Shown: in pieces, positions 15,197 to 24,367 of the stretch
Numbering within the stretch: the stretch's first letter is position 1
Layout: every line of letters begins with the position of its first letter
Source: Amycolatopsis nalaikhensis
GTDB taxonomy: Bacteria; Actinomycetota; Actinomycetes; Mycobacteriales; Pseudonocardiaceae
NCBI RefSeq assembly: GCF_030264295.1
Contig: NZ_CP127173.1
Span: forward strand, 2,487,501-2,551,500
DNA length: 64,000 nt
Direction: 5' to 3'
The notes under the pieces: generated by a model
Told to the model about the DNA's origin: nothing
Database searches by the model: none
Seen by the model: only the letters and a program-made list of their open reading frames with translations
Made by a program: the position numbers and the translations under genes

Positions 15197-16660
15197 TTAT
15201 TCGCCGATCACCGGCGGCGCGGTGCGCATGTCCGTGCCGAAAACCTCGTCGGGGTCACCCTCGACCAGGTACGTCGGCCGCGAGTGCTCCGTGTCCTCGT
15301 CGCCCTCGCCCTTCTGGCCGCGGCCCATGCCGCCGCCCGCGCCCATGCCACCACGGCCGGACGCGCTGCCGGCACCGAGCCCGCCCATCCCGCGCCCGGC
15401 GGCCGCCTCGGCCGCACCGATGCCACCCGGCCGGGCCGCACCCGACGCGGAGCCCGCACCGGTCGCGTTGCCGGAGCCACCGGGCCCGAAGCCGCCGCCC
15501 CCGCCGCGGCCGCCGCCCCCGCCGACCTTGGAGTTGTACGGCTCGTCGCCGCCGAAGTTCATGCCGCCCATCGGCATCGGGCTCATCGGCGGCATGCCGC
15601 CGAGGTTCTGGTTCGGGTTGACCGGCGAGCCGGACGGGATCGAAGCTCGGCGTGAAGCCGGACGGCGTCGTCGTCCCGGAGGGCACGAACCCCGACCCGG
15701 TGGTCGAGCCGGGCCCGGAGAACTGCGGCGTGCCGGTGGTGCCGGGCACGAAGTTGTTCGTGCCGCCGGGCGTGTTGACCGAGCCGGGCCCGGGCATGGT
15801 CACGCTGGAGGGGTTGTTGATGCCGTTGTTTTCCCCGGTGCCGTTGTGGTCACCGGAGCCGCCCCGGTGCTGAAGCTGGGCGGCGGCGCGAAGGCGGGCT
15901 GCTTCGACGCGGCCTCGTAGAGGCTCTTGTCGTACGTCGACATGACGCTCGCGGCCTGGTCGTGCGCTTCCTGGCTGTCCTTCTGCTTCTGGATGGACTT
16001 GTCGACGTTGTCGGCCAGGTTGAACGGGTTCGACGTCGCCCAGTTGCTGAACTCGTCCTTCCAGCTGAACGGGATCGGCGCGGGCATGGAGTTCTTCGCC
16101 GTCGCGGCGGCCTGGCCCTGGTCGTAGATGGTCTCCGAGGCGAGCTTCGCGTTCTGCGAGTTCGCGTCGGACCACTTGCTCAGGCTGGTGAAGTACTGCT
16201 GCGCGTTCTCGGCGGCGCTGCCTTCCCAGGTGCCCTTGGAGGCGTTCACCGCGGTGTTCATCGACGTGGCGAACTTGTCGAAGACCTTGTGGACTTCGTG
16301 GTACGCGGTGGACACCTCGGAGACCTGGTCGACGTTCAGGTTGCTGTCGAGGTACGCCTTGAGCTGTGTGTGGTCGTTGCCCTTGTAGTCCGCGTTCGGC
16401 GCGGTCAGGCCCTGGACGTACTGGACGTCGCGGCCCTTCGTGGCCTCGGCGACGTTCTTGTCCCCCAGTTCCTGGGACTGGTTCTTCGCCTTTGCCTGGG
16501 CCATCCACTGCTGGACCGCACCGAACAGCCAGTTGCCGGGGTCGACGCCCTCTTCGGCCTTCTGCTGGAGGTAGGCGTCGCGCTCGGCGGGCGCCATGTC
16601 CTGGACTTCCTGGGGCGTCTTGTCCGGCGTCTTCGGCGGCGGGCTCTGGCGCGTCGTCAT
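15197..16660 (-). CDS. PPE/WXG-like type VII secretion protein with two compensating frameshifts
   Basis: Reconstructed length 487 residues. The N-terminal 270 residues (16660 down to about 15866) are helical, with the turn motif KGTWEGSAAENAQQYF. The middle is a Gly/Asn/Pro/Thr repeat region; the C-terminal part has Gly-rich runs and the ending RPTYLVEGDPDEVFGTDMRT, a tail typical of Pseudonocardiaceae PPE-like proteins. The first frame stops at 15800, the middle reads sensibly only in a second frame (about 15862 to 15648), and the last part returns to the first. A missing C in the run 15862-15865 and an extra base in GAAGCTC at 15642-15648 restore one frame. Probably a secreted or surface protein. 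Confidence 0.78.
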
Positions 16661-16669
16661 GAGGATCCC

Positions 16670-17248
16670 CTATTCCTTCGGCAACCGCGGTTCGACGGCG
16701 GACTTCGCGACCGCCTCGGCGATCTGGCAGGCCTCGTCCGCCGTGCCGACGCCGATCACGGCCACGTCCACCCGCGAGGAGTCGCCCACCGGCAGGGCGA
16801 CCGTGCACCCCGCGACGGAGGCGCCGCCGGATGCTTCCTTCGCCTTGCGGCCGTTGATGTCCTTGTCGACCACGCCGCCGCCGGTGTCGTTGACCTGGTC
16901 GACCGAGGCGGTGTCGCGGATGTTCGCACCGATCACCATCGACTTGTCGCTCGCCGAGGCGATCTTCTTCTGGTAGTTGCAGGTGCGCGCGCCGCCGACC
17001 GTCTGGTTCCGCGGCGGGTTGAACTCGCCGTAGCTGCTGAGGTCACCCGGCTCGATGAGCGTGCACGGATCGGTGATCGACTGGGTCCCGCCACCCCCCG
17101 AGGAGGACGAGTTCTCCGAGGTCTCCGGCGCACTCGCCGAAGGCGACTGCACGGGCGACGCTGTCCCCCCTTGGGTGCTGGTGCACCCGGCCAGCAGGGC
17201 GCCACCGGCCACGAGCGGGAGAACAACACGAACGAGAAGTTTCGACAT
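16670..17248 (-). CDS. DUF3558-type lipoprotein
   Basis: 192 residues with a clear lipoprotein signal (KLLVRVVLPLVAGGALLAGC; lipobox LLAGC, Cys about residue 22), then a Ser/Gly-rich linker and a single DUF3558-like domain with the DPCTLIEPGDLSSYGEF start and paired cysteines (C-N-Y in ARTCNYQKK; AGCTVALPVG; EACQIAEAV). Anchored outside the membrane. Function unknown. Located between two type VII substrate genes with 3-9 base spacing, so co-transcribed with them. Confidence 0.86.
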   Translation of the reverse strand: MSKLLVRVVLPLVAGGALLAGCTSTQGGTASPVQSPSASAPETSENSSSSGGGGTQSITDPCTLIEPGDLSSYGEFNPPRNQTVGGARTCNYQKKIASASDKSMVIGANIRDTASVDQVNDTGGGVVDKDINGRKAKEASGGASVAGCTVALPVGDSSRVDVAVIGVGTADEACQIAEAVAKSAVEPRLPKE

Positions 17249-17251
17249 ACC

Positions 17252-17701
17252 TCAGGCCTGCTTGGTCTGGAGCGAGGAGAACGCTTGGTTCTCGGTTTCC
17301 TTGTACAGGCCCGCGGCCCTGGCGAGCGCTTCGTCCGCCTGCTGCGCGACCACCTTGAGCTTCTCGAGCACCTGGGTCGCGGACCCTTCGGCCTCCGAAG
17401 CGCTCTTCTGGTCGTGCTTGGCGACGGCGTGCCCGTACGGGTGATTACCGAGCTGGGGAGCTTGGTCCAGCATCATCGTGTTGTAGCTGAGGTTCGTGAG
17501 GTCGTTGACCAGCTCGGTCAGCGCGTCGCGGATGGGCTTGACGCCCTCCGGCGTGATCTTGAAACCGCCGCTCTTCGCGGCCGCGATCAGCTTCTGCGTC
17601 TCCGCGGAGACGCTCTGGACCGCGGCGCCCATGGCGGCCGATGAGAATGGGCTGATCACGTCCGCGAACGAGCCGCCGCCCCCGCCGTCAGCCATTTGCA
17701 T
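17252..17701 (-). CDS. Small helical type VII-associated protein
   Basis: 149 residues. After a Gly-rich start (ADGGGGGSFADVIS) it is mostly helical: SSAAMGAAVQSVSAETQKLI, then IRDALTELVNDLTNLSYNTM, and a final long helix with VLEKLKVVAQQADEALARAA. No W-x-G motif, signal peptide or membrane helix. First gene of the reverse cluster, followed after 3 bases by the DUF3558 lipoprotein and then the PPE-like gene, so a role as secretion partner is likely. Start at the ATG at 17701; a second ATG two codons later (17695) is equally possible. Confidence 0.78.
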   Translation of the reverse strand: MQMADGGGGGSFADVISPFSSAAMGAAVQSVSAETQKLIAAAKSGGFKITPEGVKPIRDALTELVNDLTNLSYNTMMLDQAPQLGNHPYGHAVAKHDQKSASEAEGSATQVLEKLKVVAQQADEALARAAGLYKETENQAFSSLQTKQA

Positions 17702-17830
17702 CGCTGTTCCACCCCGAATCGCTTCGCCCGTGCGTGTGCACCCGGGAGTCTACTAGCCGGGCACCCTGCGCAACCGCCGTTCACGGATCTTCACCTCGGA
17801 CGCGACGCGGGCGCGGCTGGTTCCCGACGC

Positions 17831-18595
17831 TCAGAACTGGCCTTCGAGCTGGGCGTACAGCTGCTGGGCGAGACGGGCGTTGTCGGCCGGGGCGTAGGTG
17901 ATCCAGCGCTGGCCGTCGGCGGCCGCGCGGGACGACATCAGCCAGCGGCCGCTCGGGGTGTCGAACCAGGCCAGCGGCGGGAACGTGCCGCCGCGGGTCT
18001 GGGCCGTGAACTGCCCCACTCGCTTCTTCGGCTCCTGGAAGACGCGCTCGATCATCCGGACCTGCGGGCCGCCGGCGCCGCTCTGCGAGCGCGGGCCGCT
18101 GACACCCGCGAAGGGGTCGTACGCGTCGTCGCGGCGCTGGTGACGCGGCTGCGGCGCGGGCCGCGAGATGGTGACCGACTGGCCCGGCGCGGCCGGGGTG
18201 AGCGGGAGCAGGTCGACGATCGCCGGCACGATGCCCGTCGGGCGGACCTCCTCGAAGACGATGAGGTTGTCGTCCTGGCGGGCGAGCACCGCGAACTGGC
18301 CGTCGGAGGCCACGCGCGCGAACAGGTGCCGGTCGCCCAGCTCGGCGGCCGCGTTGATCACCACGCCGCCGCGGACGAAGGTGGCCAGTGCCAGTTCGGC
18401 GTCGGCGTCGAGGCGGCCGCGGTTCCACAGCCCGCGGCCGGTGAGGTCCCGGATGACGGCGTCGCGGATCATCGCGCGCTGCTCGACGGTGGTGCCGACG
18501 TGCGGGACCTCGAACGGCGTCGGCGCGCGGCCCAGCCCGAGCTGTTCGAGCAGGATGTCCACCGCCGCCAGCGACAGCGAGAACGAGTGCGGCAT
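17831..18595 (-). CDS. EspG-family ESX secretion-associated chaperone
   Basis: 254 residues resembling EspG, the cytosolic chaperone that binds PE/PPE-type substrates and delivers them to a type VII secretion system. Evidence: N-terminus FSLSLAAVDILLEQLGLGRAP followed by FEVPHVGTT, the central LATFVRGGVVINAAAELGDR with FARVASDGQFAVLARQDD, and a C-terminal helix ending LAQQLYAQLEGQF. All fit the EspG fold of beta sheet and paired helices. Good ribosome binding site before the ATG at 18595. It lies upstream of the substrate cluster with its own promoter. No ESX machinery gene (eccB, eccC, eccD, mycP) is seen in the window. Confidence 0.85.
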   Translation of the reverse strand: MPHSFSLSLAAVDILLEQLGLGRAPTPFEVPHVGTTVEQRAMIRDAVIRDLTGRGLWNRGRLDADAELALATFVRGGVVINAAAELGDRHLFARVASDGQFAVLARQDDNLIVFEEVRPTGIVPAIVDLLPLTPAAPGQSVTISRPAPQPRHQRRDDAYDPFAGVSGPRSQSGAGGPQVRMIERVFQEPKKRVGQFTAQTRGGTFPPLAWFDTPSGRWLMSSRAAADGQRWITYAPADNARLAQQLYAQLEGQF

Positions 18596-18726
18596 CGCTT
18601 CTTCCCCCGGGGTTCTTCCGGCCTTCGGGAAAACGGTAGTCCACGGCCCGCACCGCCCGCAGCCGGATGCTGCGCCCTCAGCGAACTCGCTTGCCGGGCG
18701 AAGATCACCGCTGGTCCGATGGACGC

Positions 18727-18972
18727 ATGGCTGACCCGAAACCCGCACTCGTGCTGCACCTCGCGACCGGCGGCGAGCCGCTGCTGTTCGCGCTGACGAC
18801 CGACGAATCCGAGAAGGTGGCGGGCAAGCTCGCGCACCTGCTGAAGACCGGCGCGGTCGAGACGGTGACCACCAAGGACGACAAGGTGGTCGCGGTCAAC
18901 TTCGCCCACGTCGCCGCCGCCTACGTCGACGACCTCACGCGGAAGAGCACGGTGTTCGGCATGCACTCCTGA
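18727..18972 (+). CDS. Small conserved-looking protein of unknown function
   Basis: 81 residues from the ATG at 18727. Not recognised. It reads as a compact alpha/beta protein (LVLHLATGGEPLLFALTTDE, then KVAGKLAHLLKTGAVETVT, then VVAVNFAHVAAAYVDD). It diverges from the espG-like gene and ends just before a hairpin terminator. Codon use matches its neighbours, supporting a real gene. Confidence 0.7.
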   Translation: MADPKPALVLHLATGGEPLLFALTTDESEKVAGKLAHLLKTGAVETVTTKDDKVVAVNFAHVAAAYVDDLTRKSTVFGMHS

Positions 18973-18975
18973 CGC

Positions 18976-19012
18976 GCGGAAGGCCGCCCCACCACCGTGG
19001 GACGGCCTTCGC
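18976..19012. terminator. Bidirectional hairpin terminator
   Basis: Near-perfect stem with arms 18976-18992 (GCGGAAGGCCGCCCCAC) and 18997-19012 (GTGGGACGGCCTTCGC) around a 4-base loop, with one bulge and one mismatch. It fills the space between the convergent small gene and glfT2 and can serve both. Confidence 0.8.
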
Positions 19013-19024
19013 GAGCAACCTCGA

Positions 19025-20938
19025 TCAGAGCTTGTAGAGGCGCTTCCAGTTCTCCCGCGAGGTGAGCTCCGGCATGGCGCGCTTGTACTGCTCCTGCACC
19101 GCCGCGCCTTCCTTGCGCAGCCGCTGGATCACCTTCGCGCCCTGCTTGGCCAGCGCGAACATCTTCACCCGGTCGTAGGACCGGACGCGCACGCCTTCCT
19201 GGTTCGCGTCGGTGACGACCGCCTTGTCGAACAGGGCGATGTGCCACCAGTGCGCCTCGTCGATCGGGACGGCGCCGAGCCCGAAGCGGCTGCGGCCGAG
19301 CACCCGGTCGAGGATCCGTTTGATCAGCACCAGGCGCTGCATGCTGGGCCGCGGCGCGCTGTTGATGATGCCGATGTCGTTGGACGCGATGCCCGGGACG
19401 TCGGTCGCCTTGTAGCGCTTGGTCTCGGGGTACGCGTCGCGGATGCGGCGGATCTCCTGCATCGCCTCGACACCGCCGTCACGCAGGACTTCCGGGCCCT
19501 TCAGGAAGTCCTCGACGGCCTTGATCAGGGTCGCCGACAGGCCGTACTGCATGCCCAGCAGGTAACGCACCAGCTGCGCGAGCAGCACCCGCGAAAGCAG
19601 GTTCAGGTTGAACGGCGAGTGCAGCGCCGCGGTGATGATCGAGTTGCGCAGGTTGAAGTACCGGTGCCACTCGTCCCAGTCCTTCATGTGGAAGTCCGCG
19701 TGCCACACGCCCGCACCCGGCAGGGTGACGGTCGGGAAGCCGTGCGCGCGGGCGCGGTAGGAGTACTCCGCGTCGTCCCACTGGAAGAAGAACGGCATCG
19801 GGTAGCCCGTGGCCTGGACCACCTCGTAGGGGATCAGGCAGGACCACCAGCCGTTGTAGCCGGCGTCGAGACGCCGCTCCTGGCGGTTCGGCTTCAGCGT
19901 CTCCTCGTCGACGCCGAGCAGGTCGGCCGTCGAGAGCGAGTGCTCGACCGGCTGGCCGGGCTCGAGCGTGTTGAGCCGGGCGTACTCCGCGCCGACGTGC
20001 AGCTGGTTCGGGTGGAACAGGTTGAGCATCTGGCCGCCGACGATGATCGGGTTGGCCGCGCGGTTCGAGAACGCCGTCATCCGGATCACCAGGTCCGGCT
20101 CGAGCAGGACATCGTCGTCCATGAACAGGACGTTCGCGTGCTCGGTCGCGGTGTGCCCGGCCACCTCGTAGAGGCCGCGGGTGAAGCCGCCTGCGCCGCC
20201 GAGGTTCGGCTGCTTGATGTAGTGGAGCTTGTCGGCGAGGTCCTTGGCGACCTGCTCGAAGCCGTCACGGGACTCGACGAGGTCGGTGCCCTGGTCGGCG
20301 ACGTAGATCGCGTCCAGGGTCTCCAGCGACGACACGTCCGCGGCGAGGGCCTGCAGGTTCTTCAGGCAGTCGTCGGCGCGGTTCATCGTGCAGATGGTCA
20401 CCGCGGTCGGGCGGATCTTCTCCGGCGCCTCGACCGTCCAGCGGACCTGCTCGACGCGCAGCGTCTGGCCGCCCTCGGTCTCGAGGTCGAGCCAGAGCGC
20501 GCCGCCGTCGTAGAACTTGTCCAGCTTCGAGGTCAGCGTGACCTTGGCCTGCTTGGCGTCGGCGACCTGCTCGGCGGCCACCACGCGCGGCTCGCCCTCG
20601 ACGTCCGAGGCACCCATCGACAGCAGCCCGGTGCCGGTGACGACGGCCTCGACCGAGACCTCGGTCACCGTCGTCCAGCGCTGCCAGTAGCTGGCCGGGA
20701 AGCGGCCGAAGTACGTGTTGCCCGACACCTTGGAGGCGGGCTCGAGCGCGATCGCCGCACGTTCCCGCACGGCCGAGCCCCACTCGAGCTCCGCGTACAG
20801 GTCCTTGCTGACGATCGGCGCCGGGCCGGCGAAGAGGCCGCGCTGCGCCGTCAGACGGCCCTGCGGAGTGTGCTCGGTGAACCGCGTCTCGGCGGCCGCG
20901 CCGGCGGTCGGCGCCGGGGTAGCTGTTTTACCGGGCAT
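19025..20938 (-). CDS. glfT2: Galactofuranosyltransferase GlfT2
   Basis: Processive GT2-family enzyme that polymerises the galactan with alternating beta-1,5 and beta-1,6 Galf linkages on the cytoplasmic face. 637 residues, the same length as M. tuberculosis GlfT2. An N-terminal beta-barrel domain (to about 170) precedes the GT-A domain with TICTMNRADD, NLGGAGGFTRGL, the metal motif FMDDDVLLEPD (DDD at 274-276), the acceptor motif QWDDAEY (386-392) and VWHADFH (His 413), followed by C-terminal helices. A ribosome binding site (GAGGAT) lies between it and gtrA, 8 bases upstream, so the two are co-transcribed. Confidence 0.97.
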   Translation of the reverse strand: MPGKTATPAPTAGAAAETRFTEHTPQGRLTAQRGLFAGPAPIVSKDLYAELEWGSAVRERAAIALEPASKVSGNTYFGRFPASYWQRWTTVTEVSVEAVVTGTGLLSMGASDVEGEPRVVAAEQVADAKQAKVTLTSKLDKFYDGGALWLDLETEGGQTLRVEQVRWTVEAPEKIRPTAVTICTMNRADDCLKNLQALAADVSSLETLDAIYVADQGTDLVESRDGFEQVAKDLADKLHYIKQPNLGGAGGFTRGLYEVAGHTATEHANVLFMDDDVLLEPDLVIRMTAFSNRAANPIIVGGQMLNLFHPNQLHVGAEYARLNTLEPGQPVEHSLSTADLLGVDEETLKPNRQERRLDAGYNGWWSCLIPYEVVQATGYPMPFFFQWDDAEYSYRARAHGFPTVTLPGAGVWHADFHMKDWDEWHRYFNLRNSIITAALHSPFNLNLLSRVLLAQLVRYLLGMQYGLSATLIKAVEDFLKGPEVLRDGGVEAMQEIRRIRDAYPETKRYKATDVPGIASNDIGIINSAPRPSMQRLVLIKRILDRVLGRSRFGLGAVPIDEAHWWHIALFDKAVVTDANQEGVRVRSYDRVKMFALAKQGAKVIQRLRKEGAAVQEQYKRAMPELTSRENWKRLYKL

Positions 20939-20946
20939 TTAAATCC

Positions 20947-21414
20947 TCAGTTCTCCTTGGTCGACGGCTCGCGGAACACGACCCACTTGAGCATCACGAA
21001 ATTGATCACCGTGGCGGTGGCCTGCGACACCGCCCAGCACAGTGTGTGCTGCCACGCCGATTCCGGCAGCAGCTGCAGCATCAGCTGGTTCACCCCGACC
21101 GCGACGAAGAACGTCACGGTGTAGAGCAGGACGAACGAGCCGATCTGCGCCTTCCCGTCGCGGCGCCCGCCGGCGAAGGTGAACTTCCGGTTCAGGAAGA
21201 ACGCCGTGGTCGTGCCCACGATGAAACTGATAGCGCGAGCGACGTCGACCCACGGTGAAGTGGCCATCCCGGCCACCTGCGTCAGCAGGGTGTACGTGCC
21301 CAGGTCGACCAGGGCGCAAAAGCCCCCGATCAGGGCGAAGCGGATGAGCTGGCCCAGCAGTCCCGGGGAGGACTGCGCAGCCGCTACGTCGGCTTGCGGA
21401 TCGGTCGCCACCAC
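20947..21414 (-). CDS. GtrA-family membrane protein (Rv3789-like)
   Basis: 155 residues with four predicted membrane helices (GQLIRFALIGGFCALVDLGT; ARAISFIVGTTTAFFLNR; FVLLYTVTFFVAVGVNQLM; SQATATVINFVMLKWVVF), the GtrA layout. The mycobacterial homologue next to dprE1 has been proposed to flip decaprenyl-phosphoarabinose or to anchor an arabinosyltransferase; which applies here is unknown. GTG start at 21414 with only a weak ribosome binding site. It diverges from dprE1 across 125 bases, so gtrA-glfT2 and dprE1-dprE2 are divergent transcripts of one pathway. Confidence 0.88.
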   Translation of the reverse strand: MVATDPQADVAAAQSSPGLLGQLIRFALIGGFCALVDLGTYTLLTQVAGMATSPWVDVARAISFIVGTTTAFFLNRKFTFAGGRRDGKAQIGSFVLLYTVTFFVAVGVNQLMLQLLPESAWQHTLCWAVSQATATVINFVMLKWVVFREPSTKEN

Positions 21415-21539
21415 TGCTTTACCTCGTTGCCTGAGTCATGGTCACCCGCGCGGGCGCTTGTGCCTTGATGCGCAAAGTGTAGAGACGAGCACTTCAGGGT
21501 CACGTTCCGGGCGTGTTTCGGCGTGGCTACCCTGGTCGA

Positions 21540-22913
21540 GTGACCCAATCCCCCGAGACACAGCGTCGCACGCTTTCCGGCTGGGGACGCACCGCGCCGA
21601 CCGTCGCCGACGTCCTGAGCACGCCGGACGTCGAGGCCATCGCCAAGGCCGTGCGCCAGGCGGGCGAGCGCGGCGTCATCGCGCGGGGCCTCGGCCGGTC
21701 CTACGGCGACCCGGCGCAGAACGCGGGCGGCCTGGTCGTCGACATGACCGCGCTCGACCGGATCCACTCGATCGACCCGGACTCGGGTCTCGTGGACCTC
21801 GACGCCGGCGTCAGCCTCGACAAGCTGATGCGCGAGGCGCTGCCGTACGGCCTGTGGGTCCCGGTGCTGCCGGGCACCCGCCAGGTGACGATCGGCGGCG
21901 CGATCGCCAACGACATCCACGGCAAGAACCACCACAGCGCGGGCAGCTTCGGCAACCACGTCGTGTCGATGGACCTGCTGACCGCGGACGGCCAGGTGCG
22001 CACGCTCACCCCGGAGGGCCCTGAATCGGAGCTGTTCTGGGCGACCGTCGCGGGCATCGGGCTGACCGGGATCATCGTCCGGGCGAAGATCCGGATGAAG
22101 AAGACCGAGACCGCGTACTTCATCGTGGACGCCGACCGCACGTCGAACCTCGACGAGACGCTCGGCCTGTTCACCGACGGCTCGGACCTGACCTACGACT
22201 ACTCGATGTCGGTGCCGGACCTGATCTCGTCGGACCACCGCCTCGGCCGGGCGACGTTCTCGCGCGGCTCGCTCGCCAAGCTGGACGAGCTGCCGCCGAA
22301 GCTGCGGGCCGAGCCGCTGAAGTTCGACGCGCCGCAGCTGGCGACCCTGCCGGACGTCTTCCCGAACGGCCTGGGCAACAAGCTCACCTTCGGGCTGATC
22401 AACGAGCTGTGGCAGAAGACCGTGCCCAAGAAGGGCGCGCGCGGCAAGATCCAGAACCTGACGCAGTTCTACCACCCGCTCGACATGCTGAGCGAGTGGA
22501 ACCGCGCCTACGGCTCCAAGGGTTTCCTGCAGTACCAGTTCTCGGTGCCGTTCGGCGCGGAGGACCAGCTCAAGGCCATCTGCCGGCGGATCGCGACCTC
22601 GGGCCACTACTCGTTCCTCAACGTGTTCAAGCGCATGGGCGACGCGAACCCAGCACCGATGTCGTGGCCGTCGCCGGGCTGGATGCTCAGCGTCGACTTC
22701 CCGATCAAGCGCGGCCTGAGCCGGTTCTGCCTGGAGCTGGACGACGCCGTGCTCGAAGCCGGCGGCCGGCTGTACACCGCGAAGGACTCCCGGACGTCGG
22801 CGGAGACGTTCGCGAAGATGTACCCGCGGCTCGAAGAATGGCGCAAGATCCGCGCTTCCGTTGACCCCGATGGCGTTTTCGCCTCTGACATGAGCCGGAG
22901 GCTCGCACTGTGA
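21540..22913 (+). CDS. dprE1: Decaprenylphosphoryl-beta-D-ribose 2'-oxidase DprE1
   Basis: FAD enzyme oxidising decaprenyl-P-ribose to the 2'-keto intermediate on the way to decaprenyl-P-arabinose, the arabinose donor of arabinogalactan. 457 residues from the GTG at 21540. Visible: [16 protein letters not shown] and [19 protein letters not shown] (FAD binding), [12 protein letters not shown], and the catalytic-lysine segment LYTAKDSRT (Lys 415, equivalent to Lys418 in M. tuberculosis). The residue equivalent to Cys387, the target of benzothiazinones, is Ser384 (codon AGC at 22689-22691, in [11 protein letters not shown] where M. tuberculosis has PGWNICVDFPI). The stop overlaps the dprE2 GTG. 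Confidence 0.97.
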   Translation: MTQSPETQRRTLSGWGRTAPTVADVLSTPDVEAIAKAVRQAGERGVIARGLGRSYGDPAQNAGGLVVDMTALDRIHSIDPDSGLVDLDAGVSLDKLMREALPYGLWVPVLPGTRQVTIGGAIANDIHGKNHHSAGSFGNHVVSMDLLTADGQVRTLTPEGPESELFWATVAGIGLTGIIVRAKIRMKKTETAYFIVDADRTSNLDETLGLFTDGSDLTYDYSMSVPDLISSDHRLGRATFSRGSLAKLDELPPKLRAEPLKFDAPQLATLPDVFPNGLGNKLTFGLINELWQKTVPKKGARGKIQNLTQFYHPLDMLSEWNRAYGSKGFLQYQFSVPFGAEDQLKAICRRIATSGHYSFLNVFKRMGDANPAPMSWPSPGWMLSVDFPIKRGLSRFCLELDDAVLEAGGRLYTAKDSRTSAETFAKMYPRLEEWRKIRASVDPDGVFASDMSRRLAL

Positions 22914-23665
22914 TCGACGCGGTTGGCAACCCCCAGTCCCTGCTGCTGCTCGGCGGCACGTCCGACATCGCGCTGGCGATCGCCGAGCAGTACCTGGCGG
23001 AGAAGCCGCTGCGGGTCGTGCTCGCGGCGCGCCCGTCGCCGCGGCTGGACGCGGCCGCGCAGCGCCTGAAGGACAAGGGCGCCGAGGTGTCCACTGTGGA
23101 CTTCGACGCGAAGGACACGGCGGCGCACCCGGCCGTGCTGGCCAAAGCGTTCGAGGGCGGCGACATCGACGTCGCGGTCGTGGCGTTCGGCCTGCTCGGT
23201 GACCCGGAAGAAGTCTGGCAGGACCACGCGAAGGCCGTCGAGCTGGCCACGGTGAACTACACCGCCGCGGTGTCGGTGGGCGTGGCGCTGTCGGAGAAGC
23301 TCAAGGTCCAGGGCCACGGCACGGTGATCGCGCTGTCGTCGGTGGCGGGTGAGCGCGTCCGCCGGTCCAACTTCCTCTACGGCTCGACCAAGGCCGGGTT
23401 CGACGGCTTCTACCTGGGTCTCGGCGAGGCGCTCGCGCCCTTCGGCGTGAAGGTGACCGTCGTCCGGCCGGGGCACGTCAAGACGAAGATGACCGAGGGG
23501 CTGAAGGACGCTCCCCTGGCGCAGACGGCCGAGCAGGTCGCCCAGACGGCCGTCGCGGCCGCTCGCGCGGGCAAGGACCTCGTGTGGGCGCCGGCGCAGT
23601 TCCGCCTGGTGATGTCGGCGCTGCGGCACGTCCCGCGGCCGATCTTCCGCAAGCTGCCCATCTGA
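22910..23665 (+). CDS. dprE2: Decaprenylphosphoryl-2-keto-ribose reductase DprE2
   Basis: NADH-dependent SDR that reduces the DprE1 product to decaprenyl-P-arabinose. 251 residues. Rossmann start [19 protein letters not shown], catalytic [23 protein letters not shown] (Ser, Tyr-x-x-x-Lys), and [14 protein letters not shown] after the active site. GTGA overlap with dprE1 indicates coupled translation; DprE1 and DprE2 work as a pair. Confidence 0.96.
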   Translation: MIDAVGNPQSLLLLGGTSDIALAIAEQYLAEKPLRVVLAARPSPRLDAAAQRLKDKGAEVSTVDFDAKDTAAHPAVLAKAFEGGDIDVAVVAFGLLGDPEEVWQDHAKAVELATVNYTAAVSVGVALSEKLKVQGHGTVIALSSVAGERVRRSNFLYGSTKAGFDGFYLGLGEALAPFGVKVTVVRPGHVKTKMTEGLKDAPLAQTAEQVAQTAVAAARAGKDLVWAPAQFRLVMSALRHVPRPIFRKLPI

Positions 23666-23753
23666 GTCTCCACCCCCGGGTTGACCCGGAAGTCCAACCG
23701 GGCCCGGTCCGCACGCCGATGTGCCACCACAGTCGTCACCACAGACTGTCACC

Positions 23754-24365
23754 ATGGTGAACACGACGAGCGACCGCGGTGGGCTGACGATGCTGCTCCG
23801 CGACGTCGCCCTCCCGGTGGGCCTGTACTACGTCCTGCGCTCCTTCGACGTCGACGCGCTGTGGGCGCTGCTGATCAGCGCGCTGCCGCCCGTGCTGCGG
23901 TCCGGCTACGTGCTGGCCCGGCAGCGCCGGATCGACCCGGTCAGCGCGTTCGTGCTGGCCGTGCTGCTGGTCAACGGCGCGGTGGCGCTCATCTCCGGTG
24001 ACGCGCGGCTGATGCTGGTCCGCAGTGCCTGGGTCGGGCTGGTGCTCGGCGGGCTGATGCTCGGGAGCCTGGTCGTCGGGCGGCGGCCGTTCCTGTTCCG
24101 GGCGATCCGGACGCTGCAGCCCGGACGCGCCGATGACCTCGACGCGCGGTGGGCCGCCGACGAACGCTTCCGGCGGGAGTGGCGCGCGGTGACGCTCTGG
24201 TGGGGCGTCGGCGGCGTGCTGCTGGGCTGCGCCGTGGTCGTCATGGCGTTCACCCTCCCGGTCGACGTCGTGCCGTTCCTCGACACCGTGCTGACCGTCG
24301 GCAGCCTGGTGCTCGGCGCGAAGCTCACGCGACGGCGGCTGGCCACCGCCGCGGTGCGGACCTGA
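23754..24365 (+). CDS. Polytopic membrane protein, VC0807-like
   Basis: 203 residues from the ATG at 23754. About six membrane helices are visible, in pairs (VALPVGLYYVLRSF with VDALWALLISALPPVLRSGY; VSAFVLAVLLVNGAVALIS; AWVGLVLGGLMLGSLVVG; WGVGGVLLGCAVVVMAFTL; FLDTVLTVGSLVLGAKL) with basic cytoplasmic loops. The pattern recalls the VC0807/septation-protein-A-like membrane family, but this is by layout only. It ends 2 bases before the convergent membrane glycosyltransferase-like gene. Confidence 0.7.
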   Translation: MVNTTSDRGGLTMLLRDVALPVGLYYVLRSFDVDALWALLISALPPVLRSGYVLARQRRIDPVSAFVLAVLLVNGAVALISGDARLMLVRSAWVGLVLGGLMLGSLVVGRRPFLFRAIRTLQPGRADDLDARWAADERFRREWRAVTLWWGVGGVLLGCAVVVMAFTLPVDVVPFLDTVLTVGSLVLGAKLTRRRLATAAVRT

Positions 24366-24367
24366 CG

